Source: Naganishia liquefaciens
Lineage: Eukaryota > Basidiomycota > Tremellomycetes > Filobasidiales > Filobasidiaceae
DNA: 64,000 nt
Reading direction: 5' to 3'
Assembly: GCA_013423385.1 (NCBI GenBank)
Contig: BLZA01000005.1
Span: 806,001-870,000, forward strand
Of the stretch, positions 11,297-22,050 are shown piece by piece. A program made the translations under genes and the position numbers. The first letter of the stretch is position 1, and every line of letters starts with the position of its first letter. The notes beneath the pieces were generated by a model. That model ran no database searches and was not told where the DNA came from. It was given only the letters and a program-made list of their open reading frames with translations.

Positions 11297-11947
11297 TGCA
11301 ATGGTGAGTTCCGAGAAAGATAGACTTCAACCATGTTGTATCACCTTTGCGATTTTTTTTTCGCTGGACACCACTCGTTTGTACTTCATGCCGTAGCTAC
11401 GTAGCTCCCCTCATCATGTATCATTTTTCTTCAAGAAGCCGCGTGATATCTTCTCTCTCACTCATCAGTAAATCGCAAGCAGTCTTCGATACTCATGGGT
11501 TGCCGAGCTTCAACGATGATTGTGGAGGGGCCTAGATACCGCTCGCTGAAAGAACGAGCTTGGTTTGAGAGCTGCGGAAACGATGGCTTAGCTTCTGTGC
11601 CTATCATAAACGGCAACCACGCTCGCGAAAGTCGAACAGCGATCTCAACGCTCCTTTTCGCGTCGTCAGTCTGGCCCAGGCTTGTAACAACTTGCCCAGT
11701 TGAACCGACTTGCTAGAGGCCGAATGAAAAGTACGAAAGCTGAAATGCGCTGAAAACTCTGCTAAATCGCGGGATTTTCGACAAATACTCTTGTCCCCCC
11801 CCTTCTTGGGTCGGCGCCCGACAAGACTGAGCGCCCTCCACGCGAAGCGGGCCGCAGCGACCATGCATTGCAATGCAGCGTTGAGCAGATTCGATGTCAC
11901 TTAAGAAGTGTCTAATTCGTGTGGCTTGACCGAATCGATCAGGCATT
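11297..11947. other. Intergenic stretch, no supported gene
   Basis: It holds the 3' flank of the S/T-P-rich gene and the promoter of OST3. Open frames here are short and show no family resemblance. Confidence 0.4.
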
Positions 11948-13137
11948 ATGCGGTTCCAAAACCTTTTTGCTGCTCTCGCAGCCCTTCCTCTACTGGCATC
12001 TGCAGCCAACAAGTCGAAGTTCCGCGATCTTGCCGAACAGTCCAAGGATGGCATCATCAAACTCGATTCGGCACTCTACGAGGAACTGCTTGCGCCGGAA
12101 GCGATACCCGGCGGAGCGAGGGGCAGGGACTATGCGGTTGCTGTCGTCTTGACGGCACTTCCGGTTCAGATGCAATGCGAGCCTTGTCGCAAGTTTGATC
12201 CGATCTTCAGGGAGGAGGCTGCCAGCTGGAAACGAACTCCCAAGGAAACGCGAGATGACCTGTTCTTTGGCGTCTTGGACTTTGCAGATGGGCAGCAGGT
12301 ATTCCAGAAGGTCAGCACGGCGCTCAGAGTATATCGTACAAGCGCTGAATTACCGATGTTTGGAACAGCTCGGACTTCAGACAGCACCCAATCTGCAATT
12401 CCACAGTCCGACAACCGGACCGCACAAGATTCCGCGTCGGCAGGAGATGATTACATATGATTTCCAGAGAAAGTAAGTCCGTGGCTCCTGACTCAACCTT
12501 TCACTGACGAATTCGCGTAGCGGCTTCGAACTGAGCAACCTGCACAACTGGATCACATCCCTCGCTCCTCACAAATTCGAGATTTACAAGCCGTTCAACC
12601 CAATTCCCTATGTAGTTGCACCGATGGTTATCGCCTTCGTCCTCGCTGTGGCTCTCTTGAGCTATCAATACCTCGCGCCACTCTTTGCCTCGCGGTTCTT
12701 GTGGGCTGCGATGTGCATCGTCGCCATCTTGGTGTTCACCAGTGGACATATGTGGAACCGAATCCGGGGCGCGCCTTATATGACCCAACAGGGATTCATT
12801 GCTCCGGGTTTCAGCAATCAGTTTGGGCTCGAGACCCAGATCGTAGCGGCTCTGTGTGAGTCATAGAGCCCAACGGCATGGCAAATATCTGACCTGTTCT
12901 TACAGACGGCCTTCTCGCCGCATCTGTGCTCATTCTGTCCGAGGTGATTCCCTCAATCAAGTCATCCGCCAAGCAGCGGATCGCCATTCTGCTTTGGACC
13001 GGCGTCCTGGTGTTCTTGTTCAGTGTTCTCGTTCGACTCTTCAAGATCAAGAATGGAGGTGTGTATCGTGCGATTCTTCTATATACCTGACTAACGCTCG
13101 ATTTCCAGGATATCCCTTCTCGCTTCTGCTCGGTTGA
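11948..13137 (+). CDS. OST3: Oligosaccharyltransferase subunit OST3/OST6 (thioredoxin-like)
   Basis: The five exons are 11948-12310, 12369-12472, 12521-12855, 12906-13058 and 13109-13137. The protein opens with a signal peptide (MRFQNLFAALAALPLLASA). A lumenal thioredoxin-like domain follows with the redox motif CEPC, then FFGVLDFADGQQVFQK and TAPNLQFHSPTTGP, as in the family. Four membrane helices follow (VVAPMVIAFVLAVALLSYQY, FLWAAMCIVAILVFTSG, LLAASVLILSEV, ILLWTGVLVFLFSVLVRL), and the C-terminus is short (GGYPFSLLLG). In yeast this subunit sits in the ER oligosaccharyltransferase complex and holds acceptor proteins through transient mixed disulfides for N-glycosylation. Length and topology match the family. 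It converges on the LOG gene, with about 160 bp between the stop codons. Confidence 0.95.
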
Positions 13138-13298
13138 ACGCAAGAGCAGCCAACCGAAAAGGATATCAAGAGAAAATCAAAGGCAGCAAAATGCGCAAGC
13201 GACTTGTATACCCTATAGTTGTAGCAAGATCGTATTTGCCATGCAGAGAGCTTGATTCATGCCTTTCTGAAGGTATGCCTCCTATGCAAGATTTCACC

Positions 13299-14311
13299 TT
13301 ACTTTCCTTCTTCTTTCCACTGAAGGTTGTAACCAGCCGATTCCTATTGACAGACATTAGTGCCGTTGTCGCCAATGCCGAGCCGGGCGACTCACATCCC
13401 AAACCCAGGACTGCAACGCTTCCACCGCTCGTCGTCCCCAATCGCGAGCTTCATCATCCCCATCTTGCAGATCCACAAACTTGATGAGCGAGATGTTGGC
13501 AGGCGTGATGAACCCTTCGGCGACGGCAAGTTCGATCTGTTGCCGCAGTGGGCTGTAGAAGCCGTTGACTATTCCACCGATATGAGTCAGGGTTGCGACT
13601 GAATTGAAAGGAACGTACCGTTCAAAACAACAACAGGACGACGGTGGATCCGGAGCTGATTCCATGTGACCATTTCCATGACTTCTTCGAAGGTTCCGAA
13701 GCCACCGGGGAGGACGATGAAACCGCCCGTCGATAGTTGCGCCATCCGGAGCTTTCGCTAGAGATGAACCAGCAGACAGATTAGAGACTGGCTTGACAGT
13801 TTGCAGCAGGGTCCGACAAACCTCGTGCATCGTCTTGACCACTTCATTCGTATACCGGCCATCGTAATCCTCCTCACCTCCCTTCAACACCGTCGCACCG
13901 GTACCTTCCTTACTCCGTCCATCCTCGGACGCAGGCGTCTGCGAGCCAGACCGAGCTTCCCTGACGGCTTTTTCTGCTGCACGACCGGTCAAGGCCGAGG
14001 GAATGATGCCGTGGGCTTTACCGCCGGCTTCGAGGCACGAGGCAGAGACGGTACCTGTAGAGCGTGATCAATATCGGCAGAAACGGAGAATGCGGGGTAG
14101 AGGACGTACCCATCAACCCTCGGACTCCTCCGCCGTAGACGCATTGATTTCCATTTGCGGCGAGTGCTTGGCCAACCGAGGTGGCGGCCTGTTCATAGAT
14201 CGCCTTGTTGCCGGGCGATGAGGCGCAGCTGTTTAGGGTATACATTTGAGCAGGCGAGGTGGAAGTTGGACGAGGGACTCACAAGACGCAGACGGGATCC
14301 CTGGACGACAT
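13299..14311 (-). CDS. LOG-family nucleotide 5'-monophosphate phosphoribohydrolase
   Basis: Exon 1 (14283-14311) starts [10 protein letters not shown]. After a 54-nt intron the reading continues [14 protein letters not shown] and [13 protein letters not shown]. Later exons give [31 protein letters not shown], the hallmark [13 protein letters not shown] (about 13665-13730), [15 protein letters not shown] and [20 protein letters not shown]. It ends [12 protein letters not shown] at 13299. The family cleaves the ribose-phosphate from N6-modified AMP (cytokinin ribotides in plants and some fungi) or from related nucleotides; older annotations call it lysine decarboxylase. The PGGxGTxxE and GGGxxGLMG motifs are intact, so it should be active. 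It contains an acidic, Ser/Thr-rich insertion of about 50 residues after [13 protein letters not shown]. The actual substrate here is unknown. Confidence 0.93.
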
Positions 14312-14680
14312 TTTTGGAGACCTGAAGCGTTGTCAGAATCGACGAGAGTAGAAGGGCTGATCGCTCTATATAACCCCCTGGTAGTGACTGGGCGTCTTTC
14401 GTATTCACCAACCGAGTCATTATCCTCGGTCAACTCGAGATTCTCATCGAACCGAGATGGAGACCCCATTCGATCGCGCGGAAGATGGCAGGTTTGTCGC
14501 CCATGTGAACGTATTTTGGCAACATTTTGGGTCAAAATTGCGTTTCTCTCGGGCGCCGCGCCAGGGCGATCGCTCGATCAATTTCCTGCTTCCTCGCTTG
14601 TCGCTCCGTCCACTTCAACTCTTCACAGCCCCAAGTTGATACTGGACTTCGGCCTGAGAGGATATCATTACTCATTCATA
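14312..14680. promoter_or_regulatory. Shared upstream region between LOG and TMA7
   Basis: The 369 bp separate two divergently transcribed genes, so both promoters must lie here. No clear TATA box or known fungal motif was recognised by eye. Open frames crossing it are not supported. Confidence 0.5.
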
Positions 14681-15410
14681 ATGTCCGGTCGTCAAGGTAA
14701 GCGTTCTTCTCGCCTACTCCCCCGCCACATGCTGATGCCTCGTCTTGCACAGGTGGAAAGCTCAAGCCGTTGAAGGCTGCCAAGAAGGTGAGACCTTGAG
14801 TCGGATTTACTTTCTTGCTATTCGTACTGATTTGGAACATGACTGCTGTAGGACAAGAAGGAGCTTGACGATGTATGATCAAGATTCTTTACATCAGTCG
14901 TTTGCCGGAGCTCACCAAGCGTTGCTGCGTCTTCGTTATTTCCTGCTCCTTACCCTCGCATTGCACACTACCGCCTTCTCTTCATCCGCAATGGCTGTCT
15001 GATCGCGCTCAAATAGGATGACAAGGCCTTCCAGGAGAAGCAGAAGAAGGAACAGGCTGAATTGAAGGCGATGGCCGCAAAGGGTGAGTTCCATCCGACG
15101 CGGCATGCTGGGGTGTGTCGCACAAGTGTAGAAGTGCTGGAATCCACCTGCGCAAGCTACCCCATGCACGCCTTCTGGCTGAGTCTCGTCTCATATCTTT
15201 GTTGATGATACTGATTGTTCGCTCTGCTACAGCTGCCAAGGGCGGACCGATGGGAGGCGGTAAGTGGTCTTGCCAGCGAATGTTATCTCCTTGCTCATCA
15301 CCTCATTTGCCTCGTGCTACCAGGTGGTATCAAGAAGTGGGCTATTCTCATTACGGTTGCCGTGGAATCATTAGCTGAACTGTTTACTCGTCAGGTCCGG
15401 CAAGAAGTAG
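14681..15410 (+). CDS. TMA7: Translation machinery-associated protein 7 (TMA7/CCDC72)
   Basis: Seven very small exons assemble to a protein of about 65 residues beginning MSGRQGGKLKPLKAAKKDKK. The middle is an acidic/basic helix (DDKAFQEKQKKEQAELKAM) and the end is GGPMGGGGIKKSGKK. This matches the TMA7 plan from N- to C-terminus (MSGR-GGK-K-PLK, DKAF-KQK, GGIKKSGKK). Exon 1 is 14681-14696 (16 nt). Exon 6 is only 13 nt (15324-15336) and exon 7 is 16 nt (15395-15410). All phases agree. In yeast the protein co-purifies with ribosomes and its loss affects translation; the mechanism is unclear. It shares its upstream region with the LOG gene. Confidence 0.93.
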
Positions 15411-15681
15411 AGCCTCTTTGGACACGCACATCGGCCATTAAAATCCAGCGCACTACTTCGCACTGTATTACAGCACGCCAATTATACAATATCATTCCGG
15501 ATTACCCATCATGAACCCATATATCTACTGGTCCGCGAAAGGTCCTCGACTTCTGAAGCAGGCCTGAGCCAATTCCCGGAAGCGTGCCCATTGATGTTGT
15601 GATGCATGATAAAGCCTATCAGAGCGCACTACAGGCTTGAGCCGATTCGAAGCCATAGTCACTGCTTTTCGATCCGGCGAG

Positions 15682-17419
15682 ATGGCGGACCGAGCCTTGT
15701 CTAGGTTTCTCAAGGGTTTCTCCGATCGGCCGAAGCCTGGAACCACTGGTGAAGATCGTGGAAGGCTCGGGAACGAGTCGCTCAGATTTCGCTTGTCAGC
15801 GAGTAAGTCGGAATTCGGATGCCTTTGCGGATGCGGTGTGGTCTTCTCGACGCGCTATCTACTCGGGGTCCGTCAATCAGGACTGAAAGCCATCATCAGG
15901 GAAGCTGCACAGCGTATAGTCGACACATGTCATCCATAAGTGGGGATGTGGAACATGCGCAGTCATCTGGGCATTCATTATCGGAACTCTGCTGGTCCGA
16001 GAAGCTGTTCCCCTGCAGTATACGAGGATCCTTACTTTGGCGCGAGGTCCTTTAGGCGACTTCCAACGTCTTCGCGAGCAGCGTTCCTAGCTTTCGGGCT
16101 ACACCTTCGCCCGCAGACATCCGCTTGGAGCGGAGGAATGTAGCCGAGGGTACTAAAAGTAGCTTCATTCGCGGTCTCAATGCTGTCGGTGCGCTGACAG
16201 GCGCTTCAGTCGCGGTGACATCATTGTTGGCCACCTTCCGAGGCCAAAGTACAGTCTCTATACATGTTGAGTCATGTACCACCTTTGTTTTCCGGAATAC
16301 ATGCCCCAGAGAGACTGACAGTTAATCGATGCAGGTCAGATGGCATCGACCTCCTACTCTGTTCGAGACACCATTTTTTTGATCCTTCGCTACGAGTAAC
16401 AAGCGAACAAAGGGCTGCACCAAAACCTGGATGGGTGACTTCACTCACTTATGTCCAATCGTGTAAATACCTGATGATCCTTCGTCCCTCAACTGTCGTC
16501 TGCCTTGATCGTTCCTCTTCGATGGAATATTGAGAAACGGTGACGGCTATGAGGGAGAACGTTCCTTCATCTTACAAAGTCCATACCTTTTTCGTTGAGG
16601 TGGAAAGCCCTGGTCATCTCAAGGAGCTCCTTGAGGGTCTCGTCGAGCTCAAAATTCCTCACAGAGCGACAAGTCAACCTATCGAGGAGGGTCTGGGTGG
16701 TGTATCCGATGCTTGGCAAACAAATCCCAGGAGGCTGATAGCGGAGCGAATTAAACAGCTCATGGGGCAGACTCAGCCATCTATGACATCCGTATCGCAT
16801 GCGCGAGCGCAGGAGAATATGGTAGACGATTGGCTTGGACATGAGCTGCAACAATGCATTGAGACGGGACTATGGGATTTCAAGCACTGGTACAATTTGT
16901 TCGAATTTGTCTTCCACGATCTCCCCGAGAGCATGACATTTACAGATGTGAGTGCCCTCAGTCCACTTTGCCATGGTAAAATTTGACAAGCTTTGGATTG
17001 TTTAGGCGCAAGTCAACAAAGTCTGTTGCGCTTGGAAGGGGTTCCTGAAAGATTGCAGGTTGAAGGGCAGTCACGGGACGGCGGGGACGCCTGCCCCAGA
17101 GAGTGCATTTTTCCAACTCGACAGGACGGTTGCTGCCGATGCATCTCAAGCTGGCGTTGACATTGCCAGTGGCGGCACTGCTTCAAATCAAGCTTCTTTT
17201 GAGGACTGTCAGGACCTTTTAGCAAGATTGACAGCAGAATTGACCGATATCACGGAAAACGGCACGCAATCCCAGCGGCAAGCAACAGTAGATGCCCTGG
17301 AGTCTCTGGAGTCACAGATTGGCGCGCTCAGCTCAGCTTGTCGAAGCCTCCGTGACTTTTGCAGAGGCGCAGGAATCTCGGTCAACCCTTCCACTCCGTC
17401 GGGTTTGGAATCAGATTAA
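15682..17419 (+). CDS. Unrecognised helical protein, multi-exon (5' part tentative)
   Basis: The 3' half is well supported. An exon from about 16549 encodes VHTFFVEVESPGHLKELLEG, IAERIKQLMGQTQP, WLGHELQQCIETGLWDFKHW and HDLPESMTFTD. A 58-nt intron with donor GTGAGT joins in phase to AQVNKVCCAWKGFLKDCRL and a coiled, acidic C-terminus (LLARLTAELTDITENGTQ, VDALESLESQIGAL) ending at 17419. Upstream exons can be chained in phase from ATG 15682 (MADRALSRFLKGFSDRPKPG, then pieces including LNAVGALTGASVAVTSLLA and SYSVRDTIFLILRYE), but two of those introns are longer than usual here and one acceptor is weak. It may instead be two genes, the second starting at ATG 16549. No family is recognised. Confidence 0.5.
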
Positions 17420-18036
17420 CGACGGTTAAATTGCCTGGCAGCTCGAAAGGGACAACGGCCAGCTTTTCGCAGTATAAACAGCCTTCCTGAAAACGCGATG
17501 TTTGTGTGATGAATCACAGGTCTTCTGCACATAATATTCGGAAGTCTGTATTCTTTGAGCCGTTCCGCAAAAAATATGTATGATTGAGTCTCCGCTAAAG
17601 GGTTAATCGGCTTGACAGTCTTCAACTCAGGCCCGCTACCTCAGGCCACTGGTCTGCGCGGCGCGTCGGTTACCGATAATTCAGCGAGACGAATCAGCCT
17701 TGAACGCAGCTTGTATCTTCATGACCCCTGTAGAAGCCATCAGCAATGTCTCTAAGCCATCGTTCTGTTTTGCTCATGTCGCTTTGGGAGTTCAGGCTTG
17801 GAGAGTAGTCCAGGAGTGCTGGCTGTAGCCATCTTTCACACGTGACATTCGTTCGACGCGTGTCTCACGTCACTTTGGGTCGCTTCGTGTTTCCACTAAA
17901 GCTCGAAGGGTCTCCCGCTGTTCATGCTACCTCCTTCCTTCTGCCGCACATTTCGGCTGAGCTGACTTCAGCTTTGAACGTCAGAAATCATTACAGCGAT
18001 TCCGCCTGGAGAGTTTTCGCCGTTGCCGTTTTCAAG
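17420..18036. other. Intergenic stretch, no supported gene
   Basis: It lies between two plus-strand genes. An open frame does run in phase into the F-box-like gene from 17842, but its translation has no domain-like character and its first true ATG is at 18037. I treat it as promoter and 5' leader. Confidence 0.4.
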
Positions 18037-19575
18037 ATGGAGTCTCTGGCAAACAGACTCGGAAGCCTTAGTACGCAGAGGATACCGTCTTCGATTACGC
18101 TTGATCAGCTTCCCGAGGATATCATCCAAGTGATCATCAACTTCCTGACAGTCGAGTCCCCAGGAAAACGGCACAACGCTCCACTCTCCTGGGTGGAGAA
18201 GGACGCACAAGACAATGTCTTTCAACGCTCGCCATGGAATGACGATCTCAACAATCTGGCGATGGTGTCAAGGCGAATGCGGGAGGAGATATTCCTGAAG
18301 AATCGATTGAGAGTGGTCAGGGTGAAAGATACCGCGGAAGACTTGGCGAGGACGGATGAGGTGATATCCAAGTCGAATCGTCATTATGTCCGGTATGTTT
18401 CCGTTTTATCGCCTTCGAAAGCCAGCTCATCCTTTACAGTGCCATCATTATCGGCAACGGCCGTATCACCGAAGGAGTCGAAAAGTGTCCGGACTATGTC
18501 GAGTTTTGCGCTGGATTTCCCGCGCTTCGTGCAATTCGTCATGCAAGTCCATGGGACTATTACGCTGCCGACCATGTTCCCAATCCTCCATTCCGCTTTC
18601 ACTCGCTCGACTCGCTGGACGTATACCTGCCTTCTGCGTTGCTCGAAGAAATTCCAGCAGACATCGTCGTCGAGCCTGTCTCGGTTGACTCGTTGACATT
18701 ACGCTCGTATGAAGAATTCATGCTTCATCTGCCTGGTCCCTTCACCGACTGTAAACCCGATTGGCTGCACAACGTCGTCCGGCAGGTCAAGGACGTACGA
18801 CATCTCAACCTCCATATGGGACTGGAAGACGACATGGATCGGGACTCGCCTTATTACAGCAGACTGCCCCAGTATGATCCGTTCCCGGGATTTTGGGCGA
18901 AAGACTTCCCGAATTTGCGGGAGGTGAATGTGTATTTCGTCACGAGGTACCGCAGGGACGTCGACAATCCATGTGATATTGTGAGTATATTACTCTGAGC
19001 GATTGTCAGGGTGTTCTAATCGCTTGATGTGACTGTAGCAAAGCTTTCGATACTTTTTCACCCACTTCACGGCGACGATCCGACATATCCGCTTCTTCGT
19101 ACAGTATCCGGATGCCGGCGATATCATCGAATACATCCGCGAATTACCCCCGACCATTCTTCCCCATGACCGAAGCTTGCTCGCGTCTATCAATCGATAC
19201 TTTCCCACGCTCGAACAGCTCGACGCATTCCTGGAAACGATCGCGACGGCGTTACCGCAACTCGAATCGTTCGAAGTCAAATTTGACGATGAGCGCGCAC
19301 ACCCTCCGCCGCTTATTCACTATGCAGCCAGTATCCAGCGCGACGAAGCAGGCAAGACTGTCGTTCCTGTCATCACAGCCCACACCCGTAAGATCGATGG
19401 CGAAGCAATGGCTTGGCTTGTGGATTCAGCGGCGGAGTTGATGGGCATCAGCTTGCACCCGCCGGGACTATGGGGATGGGAAGATGAGTTCGATGACGAA
19501 ACGTTTGAGAGGGAATTGTTTGAGGGTGTTCCGGATGGTGATGGACCGGATGAAGCCGATGAATGGGACTTTTAG
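18037..19575 (+). CDS. F-box-like protein
   Basis: Exons are 18037-18392, 18440-18980 and 19039-19575, all in phase, giving about 477 residues. Near the N-terminus is an F-box-like stretch: ITLDQLPEDIIQVIINFL and, after an insertion, DDLNNLAMVSRRMREEIF. The rest has repeated leucine-spaced segments (FHSLDSLDVYLPSALLEEIP, VRHLNLHM, FPNLREVNVYF, HIRFFVQYPDAG, FPTLEQLDAFLETI, LPQLESFEVKF), as in the degenerate leucine-rich domains of fungal F-box proteins. It ends in a very acidic tail (EDEFDDETFEREL, DEADEWDF). F-box proteins bind Skp1 and present substrates to SCF ubiquitin ligases. The substrate is not predictable. The F-box is divergent, and its central part is split by about 25 extra residues. 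Confidence 0.75.
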
Positions 19576-20050
19576 ACTTAAAGGACGATCTGTCGCCCTT
19601 CGCTCAACAATATTGTCAGAGCGGTATCGGCCTTCAACAGATAGCTTTCTAGCGGATGTAATGCGAGCGAAGGTGGTGACGATGATCACCACCTATAGAA
19701 TAATCGTTATAGAGTCCTGCCCTAAGTGCAATCGTTGAATGGGAGTCATCCATACATCTCTCCCGTTGATGCAAGTCTGGAATCTCTGTTTGGAGGGGTC
19801 GCCATCCTCATGGTCGATTTGAGACCCACAGATGACCTCCATAAAAGCAGCGAGGGATCCACTCCATGTTCTGCTGACGTATCGAATCTGTGCTTCACCT
19901 CGTGATTGAATATATCTGACAAAGGGGAGTGCTAAGTGACGACAAATGTACGCTACATGTAGATCGGCAACCCAGAGTACACACGTGGAAGAAACTCCGT
20001 ACTTGTGGAAGTCAGATCTTACGACAATTCAAGAACAAAGGTAAAATCTA
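19576..20050. other. Intergenic stretch between convergent genes
   Basis: Only 3' flanking sequence of the F-box-like gene and of the minus-strand gene ending at 20051. No coding, RNA or repeat feature is seen. Confidence 0.4.
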
Positions 20051-20642
20051 TCACAACTGTTCTAAGGGAATCGCAGCTGAAGATCGAACGTGAAGCCATC
20101 CTTTCTGGATGACCTGAAGCACCGGGTCGACAAGAAACTCTTCCAAAATTTCCGAGGAATCTGCCGAAGCAGCCAAGGGCCGGTTTCTCAAGGTCCTTCT
20201 GTCATCGTCTTGGGGCCACTCAAAGAACATCGAGACCTCTACAGGTATGGCATTGCAAGAGAGTTTGCGGGTTGGCATGACCTGCAGCATGAGTTCGACT
20301 AGAGAGTTGTTTTCAAACGCTAATTTCATCCAGACGTCGATTCTTCTTCCGAAGAGGCGAACCGTTTCAAGGAAAACCGGGAGAGGCTGATCCGCCAATC
20401 TTTGCCACGCCTCCGCGGACTGCAAGGAGCGGAAATAAGATAAATCTTCAAGCCACGACCGTGTACCGGTCGGGATCAAGCTGATGCAAATTGTGTATGC
20501 CGAATTTTCTGGAGCTTGATCCAACCCCTTTTGCCAATGTAGCAGAGTCCAACAGACTGAGTGGACAGGATTTTACAGCTGCACAGCTTGCACTTACAGA
20601 TAGTTGCAGCGTTCCGTTCTCGAAAGTCAACGCAGGATTCAT
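20051..20642 (-). CDS. Unrecognised protein of about 173 residues
   Basis: Exon 1 is 20598-20642 (MNPALTFENGTLQLS). A 69-nt intron with donor GTAAGT and acceptor AAAAG joins in phase to exon 2, 20051-20527. Exon 2 reads GLDQAPENSAYTICISLIP, DLSYFRSLQSAEAWQRLAD, PLPVFLETVRLFGRRIDVWM, VEVSMFFEWPQDDD and DSSEILEEFLVDPVLQVIQK. The frame is open throughout and the composition is globular. No family is recognised. The single clean intron with correct phase makes it more likely real than not. Confidence 0.55.
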
Positions 20643-22050
20643 CTGCTTATCAAGTTACCCCGAAACCTAAAAGCCGACGGAGTGTGTGTGAAGCCTCTCC
20701 AGCCAATGTTTTATAGACATGTGCTGAGATTCAAGCCGAAGCCATGAATGATGGATGACAATGGAGAAGAAATTGGAAGGCGTTTGTCGAAGTTCGTCTG
20801 TGTGGATATTTCCTGATGACGCTTGCAAAGATCTCGAATAGATCAATGTCTCTGAAGTAAAAGCAGACGTAATACCACTCACTATATTCGTACAGTAATT
20901 CTTTTGAGCACAGGTTTGAACTAATTCTTTTTTAGTGAAGAAACAACCAGAAGACATCATTCTTTCATTACTAGTAATTTGGATCTCACGGATGATACGC
21001 CATGACGGCCGACTGCAATGGCATTCAGAACCTGAATGCAAGAATATGAGAACTATTCTGTATTTCTGCAGAGTACCTTGAAGGGACTAGGTTGAGGCAA
21101 TGACAAAAACCGTTTCGACTAGCCGATCGACTCGCGAATCATTCTATCGCGACAGATCGATGATCGATCTCACCGTCGAGCTCAGGCCTACCCTCCCGTC
21201 ACGTCACCGTGATGAAGACTCGAGATCGCCCCAAGCTGGGTAGAGTTCGTAATGTTAAAGCCACGGAGCTCATGCTCTTCCCCAAAGATACCTGTCTAAG
21301 CCAGCTTCGATATACTGCGCGAATCGAACGTCTGTGACTCCCCTATGACCCTGCAAGGAAGTGTGTCAACCTTACAACAATGCTTCGCTGTAATGGTTCA
21401 GCGTTGAACCATTCCTAAGGACTGAGAGAGCTTGAGTGTATGGGAAGATGTCTGCTTGCAGTGAAAAGCTAGTGAAGTTGGTAGAGACTGTAAGTTGGCA
21501 TGGAATGCAAAGCACGAGAAGAATCCGCGTGGCGCACTGAATGTGGAATACGAAGCGGAGCGTTGTTGAACTGTATTTTATCATAGTTCATCAAGCTCGT
21601 TTCTCTCTAGCTTTCTTGATTTCAGGCTGATGGGCATGAAAGGCGAAGTCTCTGCCAGGCGACGGCTGCTAAATACCTAAGAGTGTGACATCCATAGATC
21701 TGTGCTGATCGCTACAATCACCACCAGGCCTTGTGGAGGATCTAAATCCCCTGCTCAATAAAACAGGCTGTTGCACAAGTCGACGAGTCTCATGATCGCC
21801 CCTGAATATGCTTTGATCTCCTTAGCCTTCTTAGTCTTGAGTCCTTGTTTCCGCATGTTCAGTGTACGTTTGCAGTACTGGGGAAATCAAGGTGCAGGGA
21901 TGCGCCTGAATGATGAGAACGCTTCAGACGGAAGCAGACGCGGATGACGAATCGCGTGTTGTCTGACTTGTGATTCAATTGAGCCTCTTATCCCATGCGA
22001 AGACCCTTGTGTTCTGGTCTAGCGCTTCGTTGAGCTTGTTATGCCCGGCC
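20643..22050. other. Long intergenic stretch with short palindromes
   Basis: About 1.4 kb without a supported gene. Two short inverted repeats are visible. The run 21154-21170 is a perfect palindrome (AGATCGAT, G, ATCGATCT). At 21393-21412 there is an 8-bp stem (ATGGTTCA / TGAACCAT) with a 4-nt loop. Both could be chance or regulatory. The right end should hold the promoter of the PX-domain gene. Confidence 0.4.
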
